Source: Mycobacterium sp. Root265 (GTDB lineage Bacteria > Actinomycetota > Actinomycetes > Mycobacteriales > Mycobacteriaceae). Taken from it: a DNA stretch of 64,000 nucleotides. Both the position numbers and the translations under genes were made by a program. The notes below the pieces were generated by a model. It searched no databases. It saw only the letters and a program-made list of their open reading frames with translations, and was not told where the DNA came from. The stretch lies in contig NZ_LMJA01000030.1 of the NCBI RefSeq assembly GCF_001428895.1, positions 1 through 64,000 of the forward strand, read 5' to 3'. Within the stretch, counting starts at the first letter, position 1. The number at the start of each line of letters is the position of its first letter. Below, piece after piece: positions 1-8,247 of this stretch.

Positions 1-174
1 CGATCCACCGGGCGATAACCCCTAGCCATCACCCCATTCTCGAGGACACCAACCGCCAAGTCACCCCGACACACTCACCAATTCGCAACAGCCACTGATT
101 CCGACTGAAACTCCACAAACCGTTGAGCTGACCAGCTGCGTGACAGCTGCCGCAAAATTTGTTAACTGAGACCC

Positions 175-217
175 TTGTCACAGATCGCAAACCAACCTAC
201 TGTGTGTTCAGTTGGTT
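175..217 (+). promoter_or_regulatory. Promoter and probable TetR operator upstream of the first TetR gene
   Basis: A perfect 7-base inverted repeat, AACCAAC (190-196) and GTTGGTT (211-217), is separated by 14 bases and overlaps a plausible promoter: TTGTCA (175-180), 17-base spacer, TACTGT (198-203). The position just before a TetR gene fits autorepression. The stretch 1-174 upstream holds nothing that I recognise. Confidence 0.45.
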
Positions 218-241
218 GGTTCATCGGTGATGGGGAGAGCG

Positions 242-874
242 GTGTCAGCAATATCTGCGGCGTCTGGGCCTCGGCCCTACGAGTCGCTCCTCGCCAAGGG
301 AGAGGACCGTAAGCAGCGCATTCTCGCTGCTGCGGAGAATCTCCTGGCGCGAAACGGCTGGCGCAACACCTCCCTGGCGCAGATCGCCCGAGAGGCCGGG
401 GTCAGCGCCGCTGGGCTGCTGCACCACTTCCAGTCCAAGGAACAACTGCTGCACGCGGTGCTCGACGCCCGGGACTTCGACGATGACACCCATGCCGACC
501 GGGGTGGCGATCTGATCGCCAACATCGGGAGAGTCGCCGAGCGCTTCGATCGCGCTCCCGAACTTGTCGGAACCTTCACTGTGCTGCTGGTGGAGAACAT
601 CCAGCCGGACGCCCCGCTGCACGACCGGCTGGTGGCCCGGCAGCAGGCCGCCGTCGGGATCGTCGCCGACGGAATCCGGCGCGGCCAGCTCAGCGGCCGT
701 TACCGCTCAGACCTCGACCCGGCCGCCAAGGCCGTGGAGATTCTCGCCTTCGTCAATGGAATGGAGACCGCATGGCTACTCGATCCATCAATCCCACTGG
801 CGGCAGTGTTCAAGGGATACACGGAGTCGCTGGCCCGCGACTTCGCGCCGGCCACCGAGAGGAATTCGCTATGA
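242..874 (+). CDS. TetR-family transcriptional regulator
   Basis: This is a DNA-binding repressor of about 210 residues with the usual TetR layout. The N-terminal helix-turn-helix lies at roughly residues 20-65 (recognition stretch AGVSAAGLLHHF) and is followed by an all-helical ligand-binding region that is too variable to predict an inducer. The start is uncertain. GTG 242 has GGGGAG at 232-237, whereas the in-frame ATG 230 has no Shine-Dalgarno sequence. A 7-14-7 inverted repeat at 190-217 suggests that it controls itself. Its stop codon overlaps the next start by ATGA, so the two genes are cotranscribed. Family assignment is secure; target genes beyond its own operon are unknown. Confidence 0.85.
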   Translation: MSAISAASGPRPYESLLAKGEDRKQRILAAAENLLARNGWRNTSLAQIAREAGVSAAGLLHHFQSKEQLLHAVLDARDFDDDTHADRGGDLIANIGRVAERFDRAPELVGTFTVLLVENIQPDAPLHDRLVARQQAAVGIVADGIRRGQLSGRYRSDLDPAAKAVEILAFVNGMETAWLLDPSIPLAAVFKGYTESLARDFAPATERNSL

Positions 875-1374
875 GGTACCGACTCGATGTGGTGGCACCC
901 ACCGTCGCCGAAGTCGTGCGTAACGCCGGCGGTTGGCTGGTCGACCGCGTGATGGCCGGCTGGGATGTCACGGTGTTGATCACCGGCGACGACGACATCC
1001 GTCCTCTGCAGATTCTCGGTGTGGACACCGGCGATCTGGAGACGGCGATGCAGCTGTGGGAGGAGCGGCCCCACCCGCAGACGGTGGCGGTGGCCGCCGG
1101 GCTGTTCGTCAGCGATGCGCGGGTCCGCGAAGGTGTGCTCGGCGCCCTGGATCAGGGCCTCATCGAGGTGACCCTCTGGGGCGACAGCTGGCCCGAAGAG
1201 CTGGACCGCACCGTTGATTCGGTCCAGCACGAGCTGAGCGCGGCGGCGCGTGCCTTCAAGGCGCAGGCACTGGCCGCAGCCGGGGACACCGATCCGTTCG
1301 GTCGCACCGAGGCCTTTCGGTGCGGCGTCATGTCTTGTCCGTCGGTGGCCGCAGACCTGGTGCCCGCCAGCTGA
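871..1374 (+). CDS. Conserved hypothetical protein in the TetR operon
   Basis: I do not recognise this 167-residue protein. It has no signal peptide or membrane segment. It begins MRYRLDVVAPT, contains alternating short hydrophobic strands (for example VTVLITGDD) and acidic helices, and has two cysteines near its C-terminus. The ATG start overlaps the TetR stop codon by four bases, so it is translationally coupled to the repressor and probably belongs to the same mycobacterial function. It converges on the LLM oxidoreductase gene, whose stop lies 10 bases away. No function can be assigned from the sequence alone. Confidence 0.7.
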   Translation: MRYRLDVVAPTVAEVVRNAGGWLVDRVMAGWDVTVLITGDDDIRPLQILGVDTGDLETAMQLWEERPHPQTVAVAAGLFVSDARVREGVLGALDQGLIEVTLWGDSWPEELDRTVDSVQHELSAAARAFKAQALAAAGDTDPFGRTEAFRCGVMSCPSVAADLVPAS

Positions 1375-1384
1375 ATTCGCCACC

Positions 1385-2332
1385 TCACAGGGACAGCGTT
1401 GCGAGAAACTCGATCGTGCGGTCCCGTGACGCGCGGCGGGCCGCGGCGTCCGCCCCGATCGGCACCACCCGGGCGGCCAGATCGGTGACGCCGGCGTCGC
1501 GATAGCGCTGCAGACTCTGGCGCACCGCCGTCTCGTCACCGGCTGCCATGGTGTCGCCGACGTCCTCGGCGTCACCGTGTTCCAGCAACCGCACATAGTT
1601 CGGTGACAGGTGAGCGTGACCCAGTACCTCGCTCGCGTGGGCGCGGGCGTCGTCGACATCCGCAGGCGCGCACAGCGTGACCGGAATGCCGGCCACCACG
1701 CGGGGGCGGCCCCGGCCCGCAGCCTCGGCGGCCGCATTGATGCGGGGCGCAACGTGCTCGCCGATCGCCCGTTCATCAGCCATCCACAGAATCGTGCCGT
1801 CGGCCCGTTCACCCGCGATCCGCAACATGGCGGGCCCGAGCGCAGCCAGCAGCACCGGCACGGTCTGGTCGGTGACGTCCACCGGACTGTGCACGGTGAA
1901 GGCGGTGTTCTCGACGTCCACCGTGCCGGATCCGGAGAACCCGGCAAGCAATACGTCGAGGTAATCGCGTAGCAGGGCGACCGGGCGGTCATAGGACAAG
2001 CCCAACTGCCCCTTGATGATCCAGTCGTGGGACGGTCCGATGCCCAGCGCGAACCGGCCCGCGCAGGCGACCTGTGTGGTCAGCGCCTGCTGGGCCAGGA
2101 TGACCGGATGCCGCGTCTGGATCGGGACGACCGCGGTGCCGATCTCCATGGTGCGGGTGGCGGCGCCGACCAGTGCCACCGCGGTCAGTGCGTCCAGATA
2201 CCCCGGCACCTGCGGGAACCAGAACGAGCTGAAGCCGGCCGACTCCGCTGCGACCGCGTCGGACACCAACCCGGCCAGTCGTTCCGCTCGCGGGCGTTCC
2301 TTGTCCGAACCGACCATCAGTCCGATGCGCAT
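1385..2332 (-). CDS. LLM-class (luciferase-like, probably F420-dependent) oxidoreductase
   Basis: A TIM-barrel flavin- or F420-dependent oxidoreductase of 315 residues. It opens with MRIGLMVG, followed by the typical first-barrel segments (FSSFWFPQVPGYLDALT and IGTAVVPIQTRHP), and has the GRFALGIGPSH loop that is conserved in mycobacterial LLM proteins. Mycobacteria use many F420-dependent members for redox chemistry on hydrophobic substrates, so F420 is the likelier cofactor, but FMN cannot be excluded. The start is ATG 2332. It lies 13 bases downstream of the P450 gene on the same strand, so the two are probably cotranscribed and may act on the same compound. Confidence 0.85.
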   Translation of the reverse strand: MRIGLMVGSDKERPRAERLAGLVSDAVAAESAGFSSFWFPQVPGYLDALTAVALVGAATRTMEIGTAVVPIQTRHPVILAQQALTTQVACAGRFALGIGPSHDWIIKGQLGLSYDRPVALLRDYLDVLLAGFSGSGTVDVENTAFTVHSPVDVTDQTVPVLLAALGPAMLRIAGERADGTILWMADERAIGEHVAPRINAAAEAAGRGRPRVVAGIPVTLCAPADVDDARAHASEVLGHAHLSPNYVRLLEHGDAEDVGDTMAAGDETAVRQSLQRYRDAGVTDLAARVVPIGADAAARRASRDRTIEFLATLSL

Positions 2333-2345
2333 GGCTGCCCTGTCC

Positions 2346-3533
2346 TCAGGGCAGCAAGGTGGGCATGGCGGCCCAGCCGCGCACCGCGGCGGTCTCCGAC
2401 GGCACGGTGTTCGGCCAGTCGACCTCCCACTCCGGGAAGCGTTTGAGGATCTCCTCCAACGCAATCCGGCCTTCCAGCCTCGCCAGCGCATTTCCCATGC
2501 AGAAATGGGTGCCCGCGCCGAACGTCATGTGTGAGCGTGGCTCGCGGAAGATGTCGAAAACGTCGCCGTCGGGTGCGAAGCGACGGTGGTCGCGGTTGGC
2601 GGCGCCGACGAGCATGAGCATCGCCGAGCCCTGCGGCACCGTCTGCCCGTAATACTCGACGTCGCGGGTGACATAGCGGGCAATCTGCAGTGCCGGTGGC
2701 TCCCAGCGCAATATCTCCTCGATCGCCTGCGGGATCAGCGCGGGGTCCTGCACCAGGGCGCGGCGCTGATCCGGATGGTCGGCCAGCGTCTTGCCTGCCC
2801 AGCCGATCAGCCGCGTGGTGGTTTCCGAGCCGGCGGTGGCGATGACGGTCAGGTACAGCAGCAGTTCGTCACGCCGCAGCTTGCGCCGGGTGCCCGTCTC
2901 GTCCTCGAACTCGGCGTTCAGCAGGTCCGTCATGATGTCGTCGGACGGATGCTCGGCGCGCCAGTCGATGAATTCCGCGAACACCTCGCCGGTGGCCAGC
3001 CCCTCGACCCGCTCGCCCTGCAGGATCTCCTCGCCGTGATCGGTGATCTGCCGTTGCCGGTCCTCGGGGATGCCCAGCAGCATCCCGATCACCCGCATCG
3101 GCATCTGCTCGCCGAGATCGTTGACGAAATCGAAGCGGTCCGAACCGATCAGCGGGTCGAGACAGCGCGCGGTGAACTCGCGTATCTGCGGTTCGAGCGC
3201 GAGAACCTTGCGCGGGGTGAACATTCGGGAGAGCAGGTTGCGGTGGATGTTGTGGATCGGCGGGTCCTCGAAAATCAAAGTGCCGGGCGGGATCTCCATC
3301 CCGGACTTGATGATCTCGAGCACCGCGCCGCGCCCCGAGATGAAGGTCTCGTGATCGATGACCGCGGCATTGACATCGTCGTAGCGGCTCAACGCATAGA
3401 AGTCGTGTTGTTCGTTGTAGTACAGCGGCGCCTCCTCCCTGAGCCGCGCGAACACCGCGTAGGGGTCCATGTTCAGCTCGATGCTGTACGGGTCGTAATA
3501 CAGGTCGGGTGCGGCGGCGGTCGGCTGTGCCAT
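2346..3533 (-). CDS. Cytochrome P450 monooxygenase (1)
   Basis: A soluble class I bacterial P450 of 395 residues. The heme-thiolate loop FGAGTHFCMG is at residues 338-347 with Cys345 as ligand. The I-helix oxygen-activation segment reads ATAGSETTTR, and the K-helix ExxR is EEILR. It needs an electron-transfer partner; no ferredoxin is adjacent, but four are encoded elsewhere in the window. The ATG start at 3533 is preceded by a perfect 19-base palindrome at 3594-3612 that is nearly identical to one upstream of the P450 at 47741-49018, so the two genes probably share a repressor. The substrate is unknown. The CYP family number cannot be given without a search. Confidence 0.95.
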   Translation of the reverse strand: MAQPTAAAPDLYYDPYSIELNMDPYAVFARLREEAPLYYNEQHDFYALSRYDDVNAAVIDHETFISGRGAVLEIIKSGMEIPPGTLIFEDPPIHNIHRNLLSRMFTPRKVLALEPQIREFTARCLDPLIGSDRFDFVNDLGEQMPMRVIGMLLGIPEDRQRQITDHGEEILQGERVEGLATGEVFAEFIDWRAEHPSDDIMTDLLNAEFEDETGTRRKLRRDELLLYLTVIATAGSETTTRLIGWAGKTLADHPDQRRALVQDPALIPQAIEEILRWEPPALQIARYVTRDVEYYGQTVPQGSAMLMLVGAANRDHRRFAPDGDVFDIFREPRSHMTFGAGTHFCMGNALARLEGRIALEEILKRFPEWEVDWPNTVPSETAAVRGWAAMPTLLP

Positions 3534-3593
3534 CGGGGCTCCATCAGGAAGAGGCTGAGAGTGCGGGATTCGGAACGGGCTGGGTTCTCCTGA

Positions 3594-3612
3594 GCACCTG
3601 CTTAGCAGGTGC
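3594..3612. promoter_or_regulatory. Palindromic operator GCACCTGC-TTA-GCAGGTGC
   Basis: Perfect 8-3-8 palindrome between the divergent P450 gene (start 3533) and the SnoaL-like gene (start 3699). A one-arm-degenerate copy, GCACCTGCTTAGCATGTGG, lies at 49117-49135 upstream of another P450 and a TetR gene. The length and symmetry suit a TetR-family dimer. Confidence 0.65.
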
Positions 3613-3698
3613 GCCGAGCTGCGGTCAAGGATATCGGCCGGTTTACGCTATTGGCTAAGAATGTAAAGATGGTGTCAGCACAGGACGAGGGGGACGCA

Positions 3699-4055
3699 GT
3701 GACCGCAGAACAGATCGTGCGCGCAGAGATCGCCGCATGGGCCCGCAACGACGTCGAGGAGGTCATCAGTCACTTCGCCGACGACGCCACCTTCGACATC
3801 GGCCCGGACTGGCCGGCACTGTCCGGGCGCGCGGCGATCCACGACATGATGAAGGTCTTCTTCGCCGGAGGACAGTGCGTCGACCTGGAGATCCTGTACC
3901 TCGCTGTGGACGGCGACGTCGTCCTGATGGAGCGCCGGGATCACTGGATCGTCGACGGCAAGCAGATGAGCTGGCCGGTCATGGGCGCATATGAGGTGAA
4001 AGAGGAGAAGATCACCGCCTGGCGGGAGTACTTCTACCCGCCCAAACAGTCCTGA
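3699..4055 (+). CDS. SnoaL / limonene-epoxide-hydrolase-like protein
   Basis: A small alpha+beta-barrel protein of about 118 residues in the NTF2/SnoaL superfamily. The C-terminal pattern ERRDHW ... VMGAYEV ... ITAWREYF resembles the Arg-Asp part and the WRDYFD part of limonene-1,2-epoxide hydrolases, in which an Asp/Arg/Asp set activates water. Here the last acidic position reads WREYFY, so catalysis by that exact mechanism is uncertain. GTG 3699 is chosen because GAGGGGGA lies about six bases upstream; ATG 3669 in the same frame is the alternative. It is divergent from a P450 across a shared palindrome, so hydrolysis of a P450-made epoxide is an attractive but unproved role. Confidence 0.75.
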   Translation: MTAEQIVRAEIAAWARNDVEEVISHFADDATFDIGPDWPALSGRAAIHDMMKVFFAGGQCVDLEILYLAVDGDVVLMERRDHWIVDGKQMSWPVMGAYEVKEEKITAWREYFYPPKQS

Positions 4056-4063
4056 CCGGACCG

Positions 4064-5029
4064 TCATCCGATGTCGATGATCACCTTTCCGATCGCTCGT
4101 CCGTCAGCCACGTGACGCAGCGCGGAAGCGGTATCCGCCAACGCGTACGTCGCGCCGATATGCGGTGCCACGGCACCGGAGGTCAGCAGCCGGTGTAATT
4201 CTGACTCGTTGCGGGTGAACTCATCGGCCGGGATGTCCTGGAATTGGAAGCCCAGCACCTGGATGCCCTTGACCAGCACCAGATTCAAGGGGATGCGGGG
4301 GATGGATCCCGATGCGAAGCCCACGGTGACGAAACGTCCGCCGCGTGTCAGACAGCGCAGGGCGGGCTCGGAAAGCTCACCGCCGACCGGATCGATCACC
4401 GCTGCGGCGCCGCCGGGCAGGGATTCGCGCAGCGCCTGACGCAGCTCCTCGCGTCGATGGTCGATTCCACCGATGGCGCCGTGACGTGCTGCCGCGGCCA
4501 GCTTCTCGGGGGACGACGCCACCGCGATGACGCGAGCGCCGAGCGCGGTGCCCAGCGCCACCGCGGCCAGCCCGACACCCCCACCGGCCCCGAGAATCAC
4601 GATGTCGTCACCGGCGGTGACCCGCGCCGTCGAACGCAGTGCGTGATACGCGGTGCGGAATGCCACTCCGGAGGCCGCGGCGGTGTGGTCGTCGATACCG
4701 TCGGGGATCGGCGCCACGCCACCGGTCCCGAGGCAGACCTGTTCGGCGAAGGCGCCGACCATGCCGGTTCCGGTGACCCGGTCGCCGACCGCGAAATTGC
4801 CGGTATCGCCCGAGATTTCGGTGATGACACCGGCGAACTCGCTGCCCGGTACGAACGGCGGTGGCACCTTGACCTGATACGTGCCGGCGATCAGCAGCAC
4901 ATCGGGGAAGTTCACCGCCGCCGAGGCGACCTGCACCCGCACCTGACCGTCGGTGAGCTCGGGGGACGGTGACTCCTGGACCCGCACCACCTCCGGCGGC
5001 CCATATGCCGGGCAGATCGCGGCCCTCAC
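4064..5029 (-). CDS. MDR-family NADPH:quinone oxidoreductase-like protein
   Basis: A medium-chain dehydrogenase/reductase of 321 residues. The N-terminal GroES-like domain contains the PGSEFAGVI segment, and the C-terminal Rossmann domain carries ILGAGGGVGLAA for NADPH binding. The zinc-ligand cysteines of alcohol dehydrogenases are absent, which places it with quinone or enone reductases. The start is GTG 5029, overlapping the stop of the phosphotransferase gene by GTGA. It therefore closes a four-gene minus-strand operon TetR - acyl-CoA dehydrogenase - phosphotransferase-like - MDR. Reduction of an enoyl or quinone intermediate of the same lipid is a reasonable guess. Confidence 0.85.
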   Translation of the reverse strand: MRAAICPAYGPPEVVRVQESPSPELTDGQVRVQVASAAVNFPDVLLIAGTYQVKVPPPFVPGSEFAGVITEISGDTGNFAVGDRVTGTGMVGAFAEQVCLGTGGVAPIPDGIDDHTAAASGVAFRTAYHALRSTARVTAGDDIVILGAGGGVGLAAVALGTALGARVIAVASSPEKLAAAARHGAIGGIDHRREELRQALRESLPGGAAAVIDPVGGELSEPALRCLTRGGRFVTVGFASGSIPRIPLNLVLVKGIQVLGFQFQDIPADEFTRNESELHRLLTSGAVAPHIGATYALADTASALRHVADGRAIGKVIIDIG

Positions 5030-6051
5030 CGGTAGTCGCTGGATTCGGCGAGTTCGGCGGCCGAGCGCATCAGATCGGTGACGACCGGACCGAAGGCCAG
5101 CAGCTTCTCGTCATCGCCTGCGCGCTGGAAACCCTGTTCCAGCACGATGGCCAGCTTCCACTTGGCCAGCACCAGGTAGTAGTCCAGGTCGTCGACCTGA
5201 CGGCCGGACACCTCGGCGTAGCGTGCCACCACCTGATCGCGGGTCGGTGCGCCGCGCATGTCGACGTAGCCCATCGCGGCGGTGTCGTGCTCGTCGGCCG
5301 GCCAACTCTGCACCATCCAGCCGAGGTCGAGCTTCGGGTCGCCGACGGTGCCCATTTCCCAGTCGACGATCGCGGCCAGCTGGGCGGGTGCGCCGTGGCG
5401 GTACATGACGTTGGCGAACTGGTAGTCGCCGTGCATCAGGCCGGGGATGAAGTCGAGCGGCTTACGCTCCTGCAGCCACGCCGTGGCGACGTCGAGCCCC
5501 GGCAGGTCGCGTTGTTTGATGCGTTCCAGGAAGCCGATCCAGCGGGCGACCTGGCGTTCGTGGAAGCCGTCGGGCCGGCCCAGGTCCTGCAGCCCCTTGG
5601 CTTTCCAGTCCACCTTGGACAGCAGCGCAATGCCCTCGGCCAGTTGGTAACTCAGTTCCGGTCGGATGCTGAGATCGCTGTCGAACGGCTCGGGCCAGCG
5701 GGCGTGCTGGTCCATCGGGGACCAGCCGTCGACGAAGCCCATCAGATAGAACGGCCGGCCGAGCACGCTCGGGTCGTCGCAGACGCCGACGGCCTTGGTG
5801 TGCGGCACGTCGGTCCCGTCGAGTGCCTCGATGATGCGCCACTCGCGCAGGATTCCCTTGTCGCGGTCCGCGGGCGCGCCGGGCGGTGGCATCCGGATGA
5901 CGCACCGCTCGTCGCCGCGGGTCAGCTCATAGATGACGTTCTGCGTGCCGCCGGACAGGAAGCGCGCGTCCAGTGGGGCTCCCTTGCCGGGCAGCCCGGC
6001 GTCATCCATCCAATCGGCAAGGCGGGCAACATCGATGGCCGCAGCGTTCAC
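5026..6051 (-). CDS. APH-like phosphotransferase-fold protein (ACAD10/FadE36-associated type)
   Basis: An aminoglycoside-phosphotransferase-fold protein of 341 residues. The Brenner motif HGDYQFANVM starts at residue 207, and the metal-binding IVDWEMGT follows at about 229. Such proteins often accompany acyl-CoA dehydrogenases, as in the human ACAD10/11 fusions and mycobacterial FadE36-type pairs, where a phosphorylated 4-hydroxyacyl-CoA is processed. The adjacent acyl-CoA dehydrogenase overlaps it by four bases, which supports that pairing here. The start is GTG 6051. It is predicted to be cytosolic, and antibiotic modification is unlikely given the context. Phosphorylation of a hydroxyacyl-CoA is inference. 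Confidence 0.8.
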   Translation of the reverse strand: MNAAAIDVARLADWMDDAGLPGKGAPLDARFLSGGTQNVIYELTRGDERCVIRMPPPGAPADRDKGILREWRIIEALDGTDVPHTKAVGVCDDPSVLGRPFYLMGFVDGWSPMDQHARWPEPFDSDLSIRPELSYQLAEGIALLSKVDWKAKGLQDLGRPDGFHERQVARWIGFLERIKQRDLPGLDVATAWLQERKPLDFIPGLMHGDYQFANVMYRHGAPAQLAAIVDWEMGTVGDPKLDLGWMVQSWPADEHDTAAMGYVDMRGAPTRDQVVARYAEVSGRQVDDLDYYLVLAKWKLAIVLEQGFQRAGDDEKLLAFGPVVTDLMRSAAELAESSDYR

Positions 6052-7349
6052 AGGTTGCCCACCTCGGCCTCCAGATGTTCGGCAAACCGGGCCCGCGCGG
6101 CGTCCCGTTTACCGGGTATCCATTCGGTGGGCCACAGCCCGTCGGTGCCGGTGTAGTCGCGCAGTACCTGCTTGGCGACGGTGGTCTTGTGCACCTCGGT
6201 GGGACCATCGGCCAGGCCCATCACCGCGGCCCCGGTAACCATCCCGAGGAACGGCATCTCGTTGGTGACGCCGAGCGCGCCGTGTATCTGCATTGCCCGC
6301 CAGGCGATGTCGTGCAACACGGTGGGCATGACCACCTTGACCGCGGCAATGTCCTTGCGGACCTTCTTGTAGTCGTTGTACTTGTCGATCTCCCATGCGG
6401 TGAACAGCACCATCAGCCGGAACTGTTTGAGCTGGGCGTAGGAGTCGGCGATGTATCCCTGCACAGCCTGTTTGTCGGCGAGCAGGCTGCCGGCGGTGTG
6501 CCGCGACAGCACCCGCTCGCACATCATGTCCAGCGCCTTCTGCGCCAGCCCGATGGTGCGCATCGCGTGGTGGATGCGGCCGCCGCCGAGGCGGGTCTGA
6601 GCGATGACGAACGCCTGGCCCTCCCCGCCGAGCAACGCGGAATCCGGTACCCGGACGTTGTCGTAGTGGATCAGTGCGTGTGAACCCTCGCCGTCGGCCT
6701 CCCCGTACAGACCCGAGTTGCGCACGATCGTGACACCGGGTGTGTCGGTGGGCACCAGGAACATCGACATACCCTGGTAGGGGCTGACATCCGGGTTCGT
6801 CACCACCATCACGATCAGGAACGACGCGGTCGAGGCGTTGGACGAGAAGAACTTGTGGCCATTGATCACCCAGTCATCTCCGTCGCGCACCGCGGCGGTC
6901 TTGAACTGGGTGGGATCGGCGCCGCCCTGCGGCTCGGTCATCGAGTAGCAGGAGAACACCTCGCCTTCCAGTAGCGGCCGCAGGTAGCGGTCCTTCTGGT
7001 CGGGAGTGCCGTAGTGGGCGATGATCTCGGCGTTACCGGTGTCGGGGGCCTGGCAGCCGAACACGATCGGCGCCCATTGCGAGCGGCCGAGGATCTCGTT
7101 GAGCAGTGCCAGTTTCAGCTGACCGTAGCCCTGACCGCCGAGATCGGGTCCGAGATGGGTGGCCCACAACCCTTTCCGGCGAACCTGCTCCTTGAGCGGG
7201 TCCACCACCGCGCGGCGGGCGTCGTTGAGCGGGGTGAACTGCAGATGTGGCCAGATGAGATCGAGCGGTTCGACCTCATCGCGGACGAAGCGGTCCGCCC
7301 AATCGAGGAGTTCCTGGAACTCCGGGTCGGTTTCGAAATCCCATGCCAT
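6048..7349 (-). CDS. Acyl-CoA dehydrogenase
   Basis: An FAD-dependent acyl-CoA dehydrogenase of 433 residues. It has the mid-domain flavin segment SCYSMTEPQGGADPT, the beta-domain INGHKFFSSNAS, and the C-terminal helical part with the QIHGALGVTNEMPF and LADGPTEVHK signatures. It resembles the single-chain dehydrogenases found with APH-like kinases (ACAD10/11 type). ATG 7349 is supported by AAAGGAG upstream and overlaps the TetR stop codon as TGATG. It is the second gene of the operon and is probably controlled by the TetR protein encoded just before it. The likely role is alpha,beta-dehydrogenation, or conversion of a phosphorylated hydroxyacyl-CoA. Confidence 0.93.
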   Translation of the reverse strand: MAWDFETDPEFQELLDWADRFVRDEVEPLDLIWPHLQFTPLNDARRAVVDPLKEQVRRKGLWATHLGPDLGGQGYGQLKLALLNEILGRSQWAPIVFGCQAPDTGNAEIIAHYGTPDQKDRYLRPLLEGEVFSCYSMTEPQGGADPTQFKTAAVRDGDDWVINGHKFFSSNASTASFLIVMVVTNPDVSPYQGMSMFLVPTDTPGVTIVRNSGLYGEADGEGSHALIHYDNVRVPDSALLGGEGQAFVIAQTRLGGGRIHHAMRTIGLAQKALDMMCERVLSRHTAGSLLADKQAVQGYIADSYAQLKQFRLMVLFTAWEIDKYNDYKKVRKDIAAVKVVMPTVLHDIAWRAMQIHGALGVTNEMPFLGMVTGAAVMGLADGPTEVHKTTVAKQVLRDYTGTDGLWPTEWIPGKRDAARARFAEHLEAEVGNL

Positions 7350-8005
7350 CACGGTCTCCTTTGACTGGTGGTGCCTGCGATCAGGGTGGCGATATCGGTG
7401 CCGACGACATCGGCGAACGAACGGTCGCCGAACGAGCCTGCGGCCCAATGCCGGGCGCCCTCACTGACCAGCATCATGGCCAGGTAGGCCAGATGGCCGG
7501 TATCGGTGCCCTCGGGCAGCTTCCCGTCGGCGAGCGCGCGGTCGAACAGCGCGGTGAACATGCCGCCGTCCAGATCCGGGGCCTCGGCGGTGTCGAGGAT
7601 CCGGTGCTCGTGGCGATACCCCTCCAGGATGGTCTCGATGACCAGTTCCCGGGGATTGCGCGCCATCGAGCGCTCCAGGTCGGTCAGCGCCGCCGCGATG
7701 ACCGCCTGCACGTCGTAATCGCCGTCGAGCAGGGTGGCGACGGTGCGTTGCGCGGACCGGGTGGACATCACGCCGACCTCGAAGAGCACATCCTCCTTGC
7801 GGGGGAAGTAGAAGTAGAACAACGCCTTCGAGACTCCGGCGGCGGCGCAGATCTGAGCCACCGTGGTGCCGGCGTAGCCGTTGGTGCGCCACAGCGCCAT
7901 CGCGGCCTGGACCAGCATGCGCTTGGTCTCGCGCGAGTTGGACCGTTGAAACGTCGCCCTGCGCTGACCGCGGTCAGCTTCCGCTCCGCGCGAACTCTTG
8001 GGCAT
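7349..8005 (-). CDS. TetR-family transcriptional regulator
   Basis: A TetR repressor of 218 residues with a basic N-terminal tail. The helix-turn-helix spans about residues 30-75 (TTVAQICAAAGVSKALFYFYF), and a helical effector domain follows. It is the first gene of the operon containing the acyl-CoA dehydrogenase, the APH-like protein and the MDR reductase, so its effector is probably an acyl-CoA or acid of that pathway. An imperfect inverted repeat, ACCAGTGTCT (8037-8046) with AGACTGGT (8063-8070), lies just upstream and is a candidate operator. The start is ATG 8005. Confidence 0.88.
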   Translation of the reverse strand: MPKSSRGAEADRGQRRATFQRSNSRETKRMLVQAAMALWRTNGYAGTTVAQICAAAGVSKALFYFYFPRKEDVLFEVGVMSTRSAQRTVATLLDGDYDVQAVIAAALTDLERSMARNPRELVIETILEGYRHEHRILDTAEAPDLDGGMFTALFDRALADGKLPEGTDTGHLAYLAMMLVSEGARHWAAGSFGDRSFADVVGTDIATLIAGTTSQRRP

Positions 8006-8073
8006 TGACGCACCGTACCGCGTCGAGCCGCAGCTGACCAGTGTCTAACTAAGCGAGCTGGCAGACTGGTGGG

Positions 8074-8247
8074 ATGGCGTTGAGGGTGGCGGGGCTGGCC
8101 TTCGGGGTGCTGGCGCTGGTTGCCGGTGGCTTACAACTGTGGGCATTCGGCGCAGCGGGCGGCGCGCGCCATCTCATCCTGGGCGTGTTCGCCGGCTCCG
8201 TCGGAGCCTGCGTGATCGGTGCGGCGTGGCGCCGCGGTCGGCACTGA
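8074..8247 (+). CDS. Small two-helix membrane protein
   Basis: An open frame of 57 residues. ATG 8074 is preceded by a weak GGTGGG, and the frame ends at TGA 8245-8247. The protein is almost entirely hydrophobic: helix 1 at about residues 7-26 (VAGLAFGVLALVAGG) and helix 2 at about residues 34-51 (LILGVFAGSVGACVIGA), separated by GAAGGARH and ending in the basic tail WRRGRH. Its stop directly abuts the stop of the converging EBP-like gene. The frame fills the gap neatly and its composition fits an expressed membrane peptide. No homologue is recognised and expression is unproved. Confidence 0.5.
   Translation: MALRVAGLAFGVLALVAGGLQLWAFGAAGGARHLILGVFAGSVGACVIGAAWRRGRH

Noticed and set aside
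1-174. Possible gene remnant or RNA at the window start
   Set aside because: No reading frame with coding bias, no hairpin of note and no tRNA-like structure; treated as upstream spacer.
5026-6051. Aminoglycoside resistance gene
   Set aside because: The phosphotransferase fold is shared, but coupling to an acyl-CoA dehydrogenase points to acyl metabolism, not antibiotic modification.
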